Shown here piece after piece: positions 50,966 through 59,126 of a stretch of DNA of 64,000 bases (positions within the stretch are counted from its first letter, which is position 1; each line of letters opens with the position of its first letter). The notes under the pieces are model-generated. The model was given only the letters and a program-made list of their open reading frames with translations. It was not told the DNA's origin and made no database searches. Position numbers and translations under genes: made by a program. The DNA is from Acidovorax delafieldii (lineage in GTDB: Bacteria; Pseudomonadota; Gammaproteobacteria; Burkholderiales; Burkholderiaceae_C), in assembly GCA_002377855.1 (NCBI GenBank), contig DFQQ01000006.1, forward strand, positions 1-64,000, given 5' to 3'.

Positions 50966-51793
50966 ATGGAGCTCACCGCACTGCTAGGCCAACCTGTGGC
51001 GCTGCCGAGCCTTCCGCGCACGGTGGCGCTGCTGATGAACGAGCTGGCGCACCCTGAGCCCAACTTGCGCAGGCTCAATCTCTTGTTTGGCTCAGACCCA
51101 GCCTTGGCTGCGCGGCTGCTGGAGTTGGCCAATGCGCCAGCGCATCAATTGCCTCGGCAGGTGGCGGGCATCTCTGAGGCGTTGGCCTTGCTTGGCAGTG
51201 GCGTGCTGCGGACGCTGGTGTCGACCGCGACGCTGGGTACGGCGGCCCGCTCGGTGCCGGGCATCAATCTGCAGCAGTTCTGGCGCTACAGCCTGCACAC
51301 CGCCAAACTGGCACGGTCGCTGGCCGGCGTGGTGTTTCAGCACCCCACGGCAGCGTATACCGCCGGACTGTTGCACTGCCTTGGCGAGCTGGTCATTCAT
51401 CTGGCAAGTCCTGAAAAAGCCCAGTCCATCAACACCTTGGTGTCGCCCCTGGACATGCGCCGCGGAAAGGTCGAACAACGGATCTTGGGGTTCAGCTACA
51501 CCCATGTGTCTGCCGCGCTGGCCCAGCGCTGGCTGCTCCCCCAGGTGGTGGTGGACGCACTGCAGTACCAGGCTGCGCCTTTCGAGAACACCGCGTACGA
51601 GCCACTCGCTGGCGTCATCCACCTGGCAGCGTGGCGCGTGCGCGCCCGCGAGGCCCAGTATTCTGAGCGCGAGCTGGCAGTCTCCTTTCCTGGAGAGATC
51701 GGGCTCGTGCTTGGCCTGGACATCGACATGGTGCTGCAGCAAGACCCGATTGACTGGACGGTGCGGCCCGAAGCGGCGGACTACCTGGTCTGA
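50966..51793 (+). CDS. HDOD domain protein
   Basis: Signalling protein of 275 aa made of one HDOD domain (PSLPRTVALLMNELA, ISEALALLGSGVLRTLV, LARSLAGVVFQHPTAAYTAGLLHCLGEL split here only by reading). HDOD proteins resemble HD phosphodiesterases but lack the full catalytic set and often act beside c-di-GMP proteins. None is directly adjacent, but the window holds two GGDEF/EAL genes. A CATAAT hexamer (50928-50933) lies 32 nt before the ATG. There is no attached output domain. Confidence 0.88.
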   Translation: MELTALLGQPVALPSLPRTVALLMNELAHPEPNLRRLNLLFGSDPALAARLLELANAPAHQLPRQVAGISEALALLGSGVLRTLVSTATLGTAARSVPGINLQQFWRYSLHTAKLARSLAGVVFQHPTAAYTAGLLHCLGELVIHLASPEKAQSINTLVSPLDMRRGKVEQRILGFSYTHVSAALAQRWLLPQVVVDALQYQAAPFENTAYEPLAGVIHLAAWRVRAREAQYSERELAVSFPGEIGLVLGLDIDMVLQQDPIDWTVRPEAADYLV

Positions 51794-51835
51794 AAGGCGC
51801 TGCCGGCGTGCAGACCGTTCGGGTTTGTGCGCTGC

Positions 51836-51841
51836 GACAAT
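51836..51841 (+). promoter_or_regulatory. -10-like hexamer before the patatin-like gene
   Basis: GACAAT ends 7 nt before the ATG at 51849, within a GCGACAATCG context identical to the one before the gene at 9008. No Shine-Dalgarno follows. Confidence 0.4.
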
Positions 51842-51848
51842 CGGTGCA

Positions 51849-53039
51849 ATGAAAGCACTGCGCATCCACGCCGGGCCCGTCGCCCTGCAACACATGACCC
51901 AGCATGGCCTTCGGCCACAGGATGTGGGGGTTGTGCCCGCCGCAGCGGGCGGCCCCAAGGGGCTCATCCTGGGGCCGCTGGACCGTTTTCTGTTTGGCGA
52001 CTGGCTGCCGCAAGCCACGCAACCCGTGCATCTCGTTGGGGCGTCGATTGGAGCCTGGCGCATGGCCACCGCCTGCCTCAAGGACCCGGTGGCGGCTCTT
52101 GAGCAACTGGAGGACGCTTACGTGCGCCAGCACTACGATGTGCCGCCCGGCAAGAAGCGCCCGCCCGCAGCCCACGTCAGTGAGCGTTTCAGCCAGAACC
52201 TGCAAACCTTTTATGCCGGGCGTGTGGACGAGGTGCTTGAGCATCCCCGTTACCGTCTGCATGTGATTGCTGCGCGAGGCCGGCATGTGCTGGGGCGCGA
52301 GCATTCGGTGGCCACGCCCCTGGGGTACCTGGGCGCTTTCATGAGCAACGCGGTGCACCGCAAGGCCCTTGGGGCCTGGCTGGAGCGGGTGGTGTTTTCC
52401 TCTCCGCTGGAAGGCAGGCCCAGTGGTGCTCCGTTGCCTTTTGGCACGCACGATTACCGCACCCGGCAGGTGCGGCTCACGCCGGCCAACTTCATGGATG
52501 CCCTGCAGGCCAGTTGCTCCATTCCGTTCGTGCTGCAGGCAGTACACCATATTGCAGGCGCGCCGCCAGGGGCGTACTGGGATGGAGGGCTGACCGATTA
52601 CCACATGCACCTGGCCTATAACCATAGTCAAAATGCTATTGAAAATATAGCTGCCAGCGCTTTGTTATCAAGCGCTAGCGGCCAAAATGTTGCTCAACGC
52701 CCAGCGTCGCAGGCCTTGGGCGACAAGGGGGCTGGTTTGGTGCTGTATCCACATTTTCAGCACCAGGTCGTTCCCGGCTGGCTGGACAAGACCCTGCGCT
52801 GGCGCCACAAGTCCACCGCAGCATTGGACACCATGGTGGTGCTCTCGCCCGATCCGCAATGGGTCCAGACATTGCCCAACGCCAAGCTGCCCGATCGCCA
52901 GGATTTCACGCACTACGGGCAGGACACCGCCGCCCGTACCCAGGCCTGGCTGGCAGCCACAGGGGCGGCCCAGCAGCTGGCCGACGAGCTGGCCGAGTGG
53001 TTGCTGCGGCCGGACATCGGCTTAATTCAGCGCCTGTAG
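51849..53039 (+). CDS. Patatin-like phospholipase family protein
   Basis: Putative lipid acyl hydrolase of 396 aa. The Ser-Asp dyad is visible: nucleophile Ser66 in VGASIGAWR (GxSxG) and Asp245 in YWDGGLTDYH. A glycine-rich oxyanion segment (AAAGGPKGL) lies near residue 35. No signal peptide is seen. Residues about 260-281 (including NAIENIAASALLSSASG) are encoded by a hairpin repeat inserted in frame between LAYNH and the GLVLYPHFQHQVVPGW segment, so the protein probably tolerates an exposed loop there. The physiological substrate is unknown. Confidence 0.85.
   Translation: MKALRIHAGPVALQHMTQHGLRPQDVGVVPAAAGGPKGLILGPLDRFLFGDWLPQATQPVHLVGASIGAWRMATACLKDPVAALEQLEDAYVRQHYDVPPGKKRPPAAHVSERFSQNLQTFYAGRVDEVLEHPRYRLHVIAARGRHVLGREHSVATPLGYLGAFMSNAVHRKALGAWLERVVFSSPLEGRPSGAPLPFGTHDYRTRQVRLTPANFMDALQASCSIPFVLQAVHHIAGAPPGAYWDGGLTDYHMHLAYNHSQNAIENIAASALLSSASGQNVAQRPASQALGDKGAGLVLYPHFQHQVVPGWLDKTLRWRHKSTAALDTMVVLSPDPQWVQTLPNAKLPDRQDFTHYGQDTAARTQAWLAATGAAQQLADELAEWLLRPDIGLIQRL
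52633..52689 (+). repeat. Interspersed hairpin repeat, copy 7 (inside patatin-like gene)
   Basis: ATGCTATTGAAAATATAGCT, GCCAGCGCTTTGTTATCAAG, CGCTAGCGGCCAAAATG. The stem AGCGCTT / AAGCGCT is at 52656-52662 and 52670-52676. This is the best-preserved copy and it is fully in frame. Confidence 0.88.
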
Positions 53040-53101
53040 GTTGTGGCAGGGCGATGTGTGATCGGGGCCGTTAACCCCCCGAAGCTAGCGTTTGCCGCCG
53101 T

Positions 53102-55855
53102 TCAGTGCAGCGCTGATGCAGTGGCCACACTGCGCTGGTAGCTGCGGGCCCAGTCGGCCACTTCGTTGCCTGGCATCGGGTGAGCAATGGCGTAACCCTG
53201 CAGCACGTGGCAACCGAGCTCGCGCAGTTTGAGGGCGTGCTCTGCGGATTCGGCACCTTCGGCAACCAGCGTGCATTCGAGCGCCTGCGCCATGGCAACC
53301 ATGGTGGTGACGACGGTGGCGTCCTCCGCACTGTGCAAAACGGCCTTGACGATCGACTGGTCGATCTTCAGCGTATCCACTGGCAGTTGCGCCACCCAGG
53401 CGAGCGTGGCCTTGCCCACGCCAAAGTCGTCCAGCGCCCAGCGCACACCCAGTTCCTGGTGGCACTGGTGCATCAAGGCCTGCAACTGCGGGGGCTCATG
53501 CGCTCCTGCGCTTTCCTGTATCTCCAACTGCAGCAGCTGTGCTGGCAGAGGGGCGAACAGCCCCAGAAGGTCTTTGAGCCGTGCCGCAAAGTTGCTGCGA
53601 TGCAGGTGGGCGGTAGCGATGTTGATGCCCACGGTCCAGTCCAGGCCTTGGACGTGCCACTGCTGCATCTGGGCGAGCGCTTCCTTGAGCACCCATTCGC
53701 CCAGTTCCGCCACCAGGTCGGCGTCTTCGATGAGGGGCAGCACATACTCGGGCCCCTGCAGGCCATGCTCGGGGTGCTGCCAACGCAGCAGGGCTTCCAC
53801 GGCCACGATTTCGCCGGTGGTTGGGCGCACCTGGGGCTGGTAATGCAGGCGCATCTCGCCCGTGCGCAGAGCCTGGGCCACGCGGGTTTGCTGGGAATGC
53901 GGGGTCTGCACCATGGCGTCGGTCTGCGGATCAAAAAACCGCAATTGCTGCCGGCCTGCCTGTTTGGCTTGGCACATGGCTTGGTCGGCACGCCGCAGCA
54001 GCGTGGTAGGGCTGCCGTCTGCCAGCGGGTACACCACCACGCCCATGCTGGCGGTAATGTGCAGCTGCTCTTCATCCATGGCGTAGGGCTGGCACAACTG
54101 CGCCAGCAGCCGGGCCGCGTGTTCCTGCACTGCGGGCAGATCGGGCTGGTTGCCCAGCAGCAGCACGAACTCATCCCCTGCCATGCGCGCCACAGCGTCG
54201 TGCGGGCCGGCAAAGGCCCGCAGGCGCAGGGCCACTTCGCGCAGGGCACGGTCACCCTTGGTGCTGCCGTGCTCTTGGTTGAAGCGTTGAAAACGGTCCA
54301 GGTCGATCATGCAGACAGCGAGCAGCGTGTGCTGCTGCTGGGCCATGAAAACGGCGTGGGTCATGCTTTCGGCCAATGCTGCGCGGTTGTGCAGCCCGGT
54401 AAGCGCATCGTGGTGCGCTTGCCACGAGATCTGGTGGCGGAAGTGCCGGCTCTCCGATACATCGTGGAACACCAGCACGCAGCCCACTGCAACGCCATTG
54501 CTTTTTCGGATGGCAGAGGCGGTGTACTCGATGGCATAGCGCTCGCCCGAGCGATGGATGAGGATGGGGTGCGCTGGTATTGTTGTTTGCGATCCGGCCG
54601 CTGGCTCTGCATCGGGTGCCTGGTGCAGGGAGTCGGCCAGCCTGAACACTTCTTCAAGCGGCCGGCCCATGGCCTGGTGGGTTTTGTACCCCGTCAAGAA
54701 CTGCGCGGCTTCGTTGATGGTTTCGATCGTGCCCTGCAGGTCCGTGGTGATGATCCCGTCCCCCCCGGGCACGGCTGGGGGCGCCATGCTGGCCTGCTGG
54801 GCTTGATGGAGTGCCTGCAACGTGCGGTGGCGGTCACTGGCCGTGACAAGGGTGCCGATGGTCCCGGCAATCACTCCGGAGTCTGCCAGAGCGTCTGCCG
54901 GCTGCGCGGGCAGGGCCGGTGGCAACGCAAGGCCAGGCACGGCTTGGGGCGCAGATGCTTGAGCTGCGGGCAAGGGGTGACCAAAGAGCCTTAGCCATTC
55001 CTCCTGCACGTCCAGGCACACCCCGTCGCTCAGGCGCACCGAGACGGGCACCGACGCCGCCAGGACCAGTTGTCTGGCAAACGCGATCTGGGCTGCCTGT
55101 TGCTGCTGGGTTGCCTCCAGCGCGCGCACGCGCTCGTGCAATTGGGCCGCCATGGCGTTGAAGCTCTCGGACATCGCCCGCTCCGATGGGCTGCCCGTGC
55201 CGCCCATGCGTGCTGCGAGGTTGCCCCGCTGTATTTGCCTGTGCGCATGCGAAACCCGCTGCATGGTGCGGACCTGATCGCGCGCGAGCCACGCCAGCAG
55301 TACCAGCACAAACAGGATACTGAACGCTGAGATGCGCGATTGGACCTGCAGGTCCGACCAAACCTGGTCTATGAAAACGCTGCTTTGCAACCCAAGCTTG
55401 AGCGAGCCCATGCTGCCATCGTCCAGTTGCTCGGACAGCTCCAGGGTGGGGCTCTCGATGCCCACCCGTTTGACGAACCAGTCCGGGGCTTCGGGAGCGC
55501 TGGGCGGCTGGACGGCCTCGACCTGCACTTGGCCTTGCGCTTGCCACTGCGCTATCTGGAGCAACGGAGCAAAGTACACCGTGCTGTCTTGCAAAACACG
55601 CCGGGCTTGCTCCGGATCATCGGGCGGCAGCTGGTGAAGCGCCGCCAGCAAGACGTGGCCTATGCGAGCCGTTTCAGTCCGCGCGCGCTGGCTGGCCGCT
55701 GCCGTCGAAGATTCCAGCATGTAGTGGTAGCGGACCAGACTGACCGCCACGATGACCAAGACGAACGGCGCGAAAACCCGCACAAACACTGTGCGCGCCT
55801 GCCATCGGGACTTGGGCATTTCTTGAGGGTGCATGGAGTTCTTGCGAGCATTCAT
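53102..55855 (-). CDS. GGDEF/EAL membrane protein with PAS domain and variant EAL loop
   Basis: Protein of about 917 aa. A membrane helix (VFAPFVLVIVAVSLVRYHY), a periplasmic domain of ~130 residues and a second helix (AFSILFVLVLLAWLA) lead to HAMP, a PAS domain (about 365-465), GGDEF and EAL. The cyclase motif is MAGDEF, a tolerated variant; the RxxD inhibitory site is replaced by GPHD, so feedback inhibition is probably absent. In the EAL domain the signature EALLRW is kept, but loop 6 reads DDFGVGKATL instead of DDFGTGYSS, EITES reads EIQES, and EGVE reads EGAE. Activity of the EAL domain is therefore uncertain. It is a single transcription unit. A start at residue 8 is possible. Confidence 0.88.
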   Translation of the reverse strand: MNARKNSMHPQEMPKSRWQARTVFVRVFAPFVLVIVAVSLVRYHYMLESSTAAASQRARTETARIGHVLLAALHQLPPDDPEQARRVLQDSTVYFAPLLQIAQWQAQGQVQVEAVQPPSAPEAPDWFVKRVGIESPTLELSEQLDDGSMGSLKLGLQSSVFIDQVWSDLQVQSRISAFSILFVLVLLAWLARDQVRTMQRVSHAHRQIQRGNLAARMGGTGSPSERAMSESFNAMAAQLHERVRALEATQQQQAAQIAFARQLVLAASVPVSVRLSDGVCLDVQEEWLRLFGHPLPAAQASAPQAVPGLALPPALPAQPADALADSGVIAGTIGTLVTASDRHRTLQALHQAQQASMAPPAVPGGDGIITTDLQGTIETINEAAQFLTGYKTHQAMGRPLEEVFRLADSLHQAPDAEPAAGSQTTIPAHPILIHRSGERYAIEYTASAIRKSNGVAVGCVLVFHDVSESRHFRHQISWQAHHDALTGLHNRAALAESMTHAVFMAQQQHTLLAVCMIDLDRFQRFNQEHGSTKGDRALREVALRLRAFAGPHDAVARMAGDEFVLLLGNQPDLPAVQEHAARLLAQLCQPYAMDEEQLHITASMGVVVYPLADGSPTTLLRRADQAMCQAKQAGRQQLRFFDPQTDAMVQTPHSQQTRVAQALRTGEMRLHYQPQVRPTTGEIVAVEALLRWQHPEHGLQGPEYVLPLIEDADLVAELGEWVLKEALAQMQQWHVQGLDWTVGINIATAHLHRSNFAARLKDLLGLFAPLPAQLLQLEIQESAGAHEPPQLQALMHQCHQELGVRWALDDFGVGKATLAWVAQLPVDTLKIDQSIVKAVLHSAEDATVVTTMVAMAQALECTLVAEGAESAEHALKLRELGCHVLQGYAIAHPMPGNEVADWARSYQRSVATASALH

Positions 55856-56019
55856 CGGACCCCGTGCGCCTTGGCAGGGCCCGGGCCTTCAGTCCGCGAC
55901 CTTTCTGGCAGGGCCCCAACGAGGTGCGCTGGGCAGCGGCTGAGTGTAAACGCGGGCGCAAAAGCGATCTCCTGCCAGGCCGGCGGGGGGCAACTCCGCC
56001 CTACGGCCGCGCGGCGCCT

Positions 56020-57156
56020 TCACAGGCTCTGTTGCAGCACGTCGCGGTATTGCTCTGGCGTGGCAACGCGGGGGTTGGTCTTGTGGCAGTGGTCGGCCAT
56101 GGCTCCCTTGATCACGTCATCGAACAGATCGGGCTTCACGCCCATGGCTGCCAAGCCTGTAGGCAGGCCAAGGCGGGCATTCATGTCGCGGATGGCTTCG
56201 GGGATATCGCCAGCGCTGGCCAGGCCCATGGCGTGGGCCATGCGTTCCAGTCGCCGCTCCTTCTGAACGGACTCGGCGTGTGCATTGAAGCGGACCACCG
56301 CAGGCAAGAACATGGCATTGAGCGTGCCATGGTGCAGGCGCGGGTTGACGCCCCCCAGGCTGTGGCTGAGCGAATGCACTGCACCCAGCCCCTTCTGGAA
56401 AGCCATGGCTCCTTGCATGCTGGCGCTCATCATGTTCAGGCGGGCTTCGCGGTCACTGCCGTCACGGGTGGCTTTCTCGATAGACGCCCAGCCGCGTTCC
56501 AGGCCGTCCAGCGCAATGCCGTCGGCGGGCGGGTTGAAGGCGGCAGACATGAACGTTTCCATGCAGTGCGCGATGGCGTCCATGCCGGTGGCGGCCGTCA
56601 GCATGGGGGGCAGACCCAGCGTGAGTTCGGGGTCGCAAATGGCGGCCTTGGGCACCAGGTTCCACGAGTGAAAGCCCAGTTTGCGGTGGTCGTTCACAAT
56701 GATGATGGCGCCGCGCGCCACTTCGCTGCCGGTGCCGCTGGTGGTGGGCACGGCAATGACCGGCGCAGTGCGCTCGCTGATGCGGGGGGAGCCGCCCTCA
56801 ATGGTGGCGTAGTGGGTGAGGGGGCCTTCGTGCGTGGCCGCGATCGCAATGCCCTTGGCGCAATCGATGGCCGAACCGCCACCCACCGCGACCAGACCGT
56901 CGCAGGCGTGGGCCTTGTACACCTCTACCGCCGCGCGTATGGCCGCTTCAGTGGGGTTGGCCGGCGTTTGGTCGAAGACGGCCACAGGCAGGCCAGGCAG
57001 GGCGTCCCGCGCCTTTTGCAAAACCCCGGCGGCTTTCACGCCGGGGTCGGTCACGATCAGTGGGCGGGTGATGCCCACCCGCTCGCACTCCTGGCGCAGC
57101 AGCTGCACTGCGCCAAACTCGAACTGGATCTGGGTCACGTAGTTGATGAATGCCAT
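56020..57156 (-). CDS. Iron-containing alcohol dehydrogenase
   Basis: Group III dehydrogenase of 378 aa. NAD-binding motif GGGSAIDCAKGIAI, VPTTSGTGSEV, and metal ligands in GMDAIAHCMETF, VHSLSHSLGG and RLHHGTLNA are all present. The family covers ethanol, butanol, lactaldehyde, 4-hydroxybutyrate and maleylacetate reduction; the substrate is not clear from sequence. The ATG at 57156 begins the homologous sequence (MAFINYVTQIQFEFGA). It is divergent from the exported hydratase-like gene, with 85 bp between. Confidence 0.92.
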   Translation of the reverse strand: MAFINYVTQIQFEFGAVQLLRQECERVGITRPLIVTDPGVKAAGVLQKARDALPGLPVAVFDQTPANPTEAAIRAAVEVYKAHACDGLVAVGGGSAIDCAKGIAIAATHEGPLTHYATIEGGSPRISERTAPVIAVPTTSGTGSEVARGAIIIVNDHRKLGFHSWNLVPKAAICDPELTLGLPPMLTAATGMDAIAHCMETFMSAAFNPPADGIALDGLERGWASIEKATRDGSDREARLNMMSASMQGAMAFQKGLGAVHSLSHSLGGVNPRLHHGTLNAMFLPAVVRFNAHAESVQKERRLERMAHAMGLASAGDIPEAIRDMNARLGLPTGLAAMGVKPDLFDDVIKGAMADHCHKTNPRVATPEQYRDVLQQSL

Positions 57157-57241
57157 GGTGTGGGTTGGATGTGGAGATGAACGCCAGCGATTACGATAGC
57201 CGCCAGCCCGCAATGGCCCACTTTATAAGGAGGAGACACAC

Positions 57242-58111
57242 ATGCCTACGAAGCAAACCCTGATGGCCATGCTGGCCGCCGTCACCTGCGCGACAAACGC
57301 CAGCGCCCAGTGCCTCACCGATGCCCAGGTGTCCGATCTGGTGGCCAGCTATGTGGCCAAAAAGCCAGCGGCCGACATCGAGGGCCTGTCAGATGCGGAC
57401 GGCGCCTGCACCCGGGGCAAGGTCAACAGTCTGTTGGCGCAGCGCCTGGGCAAGGTGGTTGGCTACAAGGCGGGGCTGACGAATCCAGCCGTGCAAAAGC
57501 GCTTTAACACCGACAAGCCCGTGTGGGGCAAGTTGTACGAGGGCATGGTGCTGGCCAACGGCGCCGCAGTGGAAGCTGCTTTCGGCGCGCGCCCTTTGTT
57601 TGAAGCGGACATGCTGGTGCGTGTGAAGAGCGCCGACATCAACATGGCGAGAACGCCCATGCAGGTGCTGGAGTCCATTGATCAGATTATCCCGTTCATT
57701 GAACTGCCCGACTTGCTGGTGCAGGCGCCCCCCAAGCTCAACGGTGCTGGCGTCAGCGCCATCAACGTGGGCGCCCGGCTGGGCGTGGCGGGTGCACCCC
57801 TGGCTGTCCCGGCCTACCGGGCGGAGCGGTATGCCTTCTTGCAGGCGCTGGCGGACATGCAGGTCAGCCTGACCGACGCAACGGGCACGCGCCTGGGGGG
57901 CGGCAAAGGCAGCGACATCTTGGAGCACCCGCTCAACGCCGTGGTGTGGCTGGCGCAAGCCCTGTCAAAAGAAGGGCTTGCAATGCAGCCGGGCGATCTG
58001 ATCAGCCTGGGCTCCTTTTCGCCACTTTTGCCGCCCAGGCCTGGGCTGTCTGTGACCGCTACGTTTGATGGCCTGCCGGGCGCAGCGCCAGTGCGTGTCA
58101 CCTTCAAATAA
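57242..58111 (+). CDS. Exported hydratase/fumarylacetoacetase-fold protein
   Basis: Protein of 289 aa resembling 2-keto-4-pentenoate hydratases (MhpD/TesE family), with KVVGYKAGLTNPAVQKRF, PLFEADMLVRV, IELPDLLV and LGGGKGSDILEHPLNAVVWLA. The metal-binding E-x-E pair of the family appears as EAD. Unusually it starts with a signal peptide (MLAAVTCATNASAQ, cleavage near residue 23), so it would act in the periplasm, whereas ring-cleavage hydratases are cytosolic. A strong Shine-Dalgarno (AAGGAGGAGA) precedes the ATG. The esterase gene follows after 39 bp. Catalytic function is uncertain. Confidence 0.8.
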   Translation: MPTKQTLMAMLAAVTCATNASAQCLTDAQVSDLVASYVAKKPAADIEGLSDADGACTRGKVNSLLAQRLGKVVGYKAGLTNPAVQKRFNTDKPVWGKLYEGMVLANGAAVEAAFGARPLFEADMLVRVKSADINMARTPMQVLESIDQIIPFIELPDLLVQAPPKLNGAGVSAINVGARLGVAGAPLAVPAYRAERYAFLQALADMQVSLTDATGTRLGGGKGSDILEHPLNAVVWLAQALSKEGLAMQPGDLISLGSFSPLLPPRPGLSVTATFDGLPGAAPVRVTFK

Positions 58112-58150
58112 ATCTGCCTTGTTGGCTGTGAACCCGCGGAGCCCTGCGTT

Positions 58151-59119
58151 TTGACTGATCTGCACATCCACCACACCCGCCTGACGCCGCAGATGCGCGG
58201 CGTGCTGCAGGGCATGGCGCGCGCTGGCCATGCACCTTTGCACACGCGCACGCCCGAAGAGGCGCGCAAGGCTTACGAAGCTGGCGCGGGCGTGCTGGAA
58301 GTGGCCAAGGCGGCGCTGCCCCGGGTGGAAGACTTCTACATACCGGCGCGGGACGGTTACCGCATGCCAGCGCGGCTGTATGCACCTGTCGCAGCGGGGG
58401 GCGCTGCGCTGCCGTTGCTCCTGTACACACACGGCGGTGGCTTCACCATTGGCAGCATCGCGACGCACGATGTGCTTTGCCGTGAACTGGCGCGGCTGTC
58501 GGGCGCCATGGTCGTGTCGCTGGAATACCGCCTGGCGCCCGAGCACCGGTTTCCCACTGCGTGCAACGACGCCTGGGATGCGCTGGTCTGGCTGGCTCAG
58601 CATGCCGCCACGCTGGGCGCAGACCCGGCACGGCTGGCGGTGGGGGGCGACAGCGCCGGGGGCACCCTGGCTGCGGTCAACGCCATCTTGGCGCGCGATG
58701 CGGGATTGCCGCTGGCCTTGCAGTTGCTCTTCTACCCAGGCTGCGCCGCGCACCAGGACACACCGTCCCACGCCACCTTCTCCCGCGGGTTGGTGCTGGA
58801 GGAGCCCGCCATCAGCTGGTTCTTTGGGCACTATGTGCACAGCCGGGCTGAGCGCGAGGACTGGCGCTTCGCGCCGCTGCATGCTCCTGATGTGGAGGGC
58901 GTGGCCTGCGCATGGATCGGTTTGGCAGAGTGCGACCCGCTGGTGGATGAGGGCGTGGAGTACGCCGACAAGCTGCGTGCCAGTGGCGTGATGGTGGACC
59001 TGGAGATCTACCGTGGCGTCACACACGAATTCATCAAGATGGGCCGTGCCGTGCCAGAGGCACTGAAGGCCCACGCCGACGCGGCCCGCGCGCTGCGGCA
59101 GGCCTTTGGAATGGAGTGA
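58151..59119 (+). CDS. Alpha/beta hydrolase (hormone-sensitive-lipase type esterase)
   Basis: Cytosolic esterase of 322 aa. Oxyanion motif HGGG starts at about residue 94; nucleophile Ser168 lies in GGDSAGG; AECDPLVDEG and VTHEF supply the Asp and His. The start is a TTG at 58151; an ATG 14 codons on is possible but would trim the cap helix. It likely hydrolyses short acyl esters. It may be cotranscribed with the hydratase-like gene before it, and the thioesterase fusion follows 7 bp after. Confidence 0.88.
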   Translation: MTDLHIHHTRLTPQMRGVLQGMARAGHAPLHTRTPEEARKAYEAGAGVLEVAKAALPRVEDFYIPARDGYRMPARLYAPVAAGGAALPLLLYTHGGGFTIGSIATHDVLCRELARLSGAMVVSLEYRLAPEHRFPTACNDAWDALVWLAQHAATLGADPARLAVGGDSAGGTLAAVNAILARDAGLPLALQLLFYPGCAAHQDTPSHATFSRGLVLEEPAISWFFGHYVHSRAEREDWRFAPLHAPDVEGVACAWIGLAECDPLVDEGVEYADKLRASGVMVDLEIYRGVTHEFIKMGRAVPEALKAHADAARALRQAFGME

Positions 59120-59126
59120 TCACCGA

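Noticed and set aside
57192..57230. Possible tenth hairpin repeat (GATAGCCGCCAGC ... GGCCCACTTTATAA)
   Set aside because: The TGCTAT flank and the GCGCTT stem are absent; the similarity may be chance.
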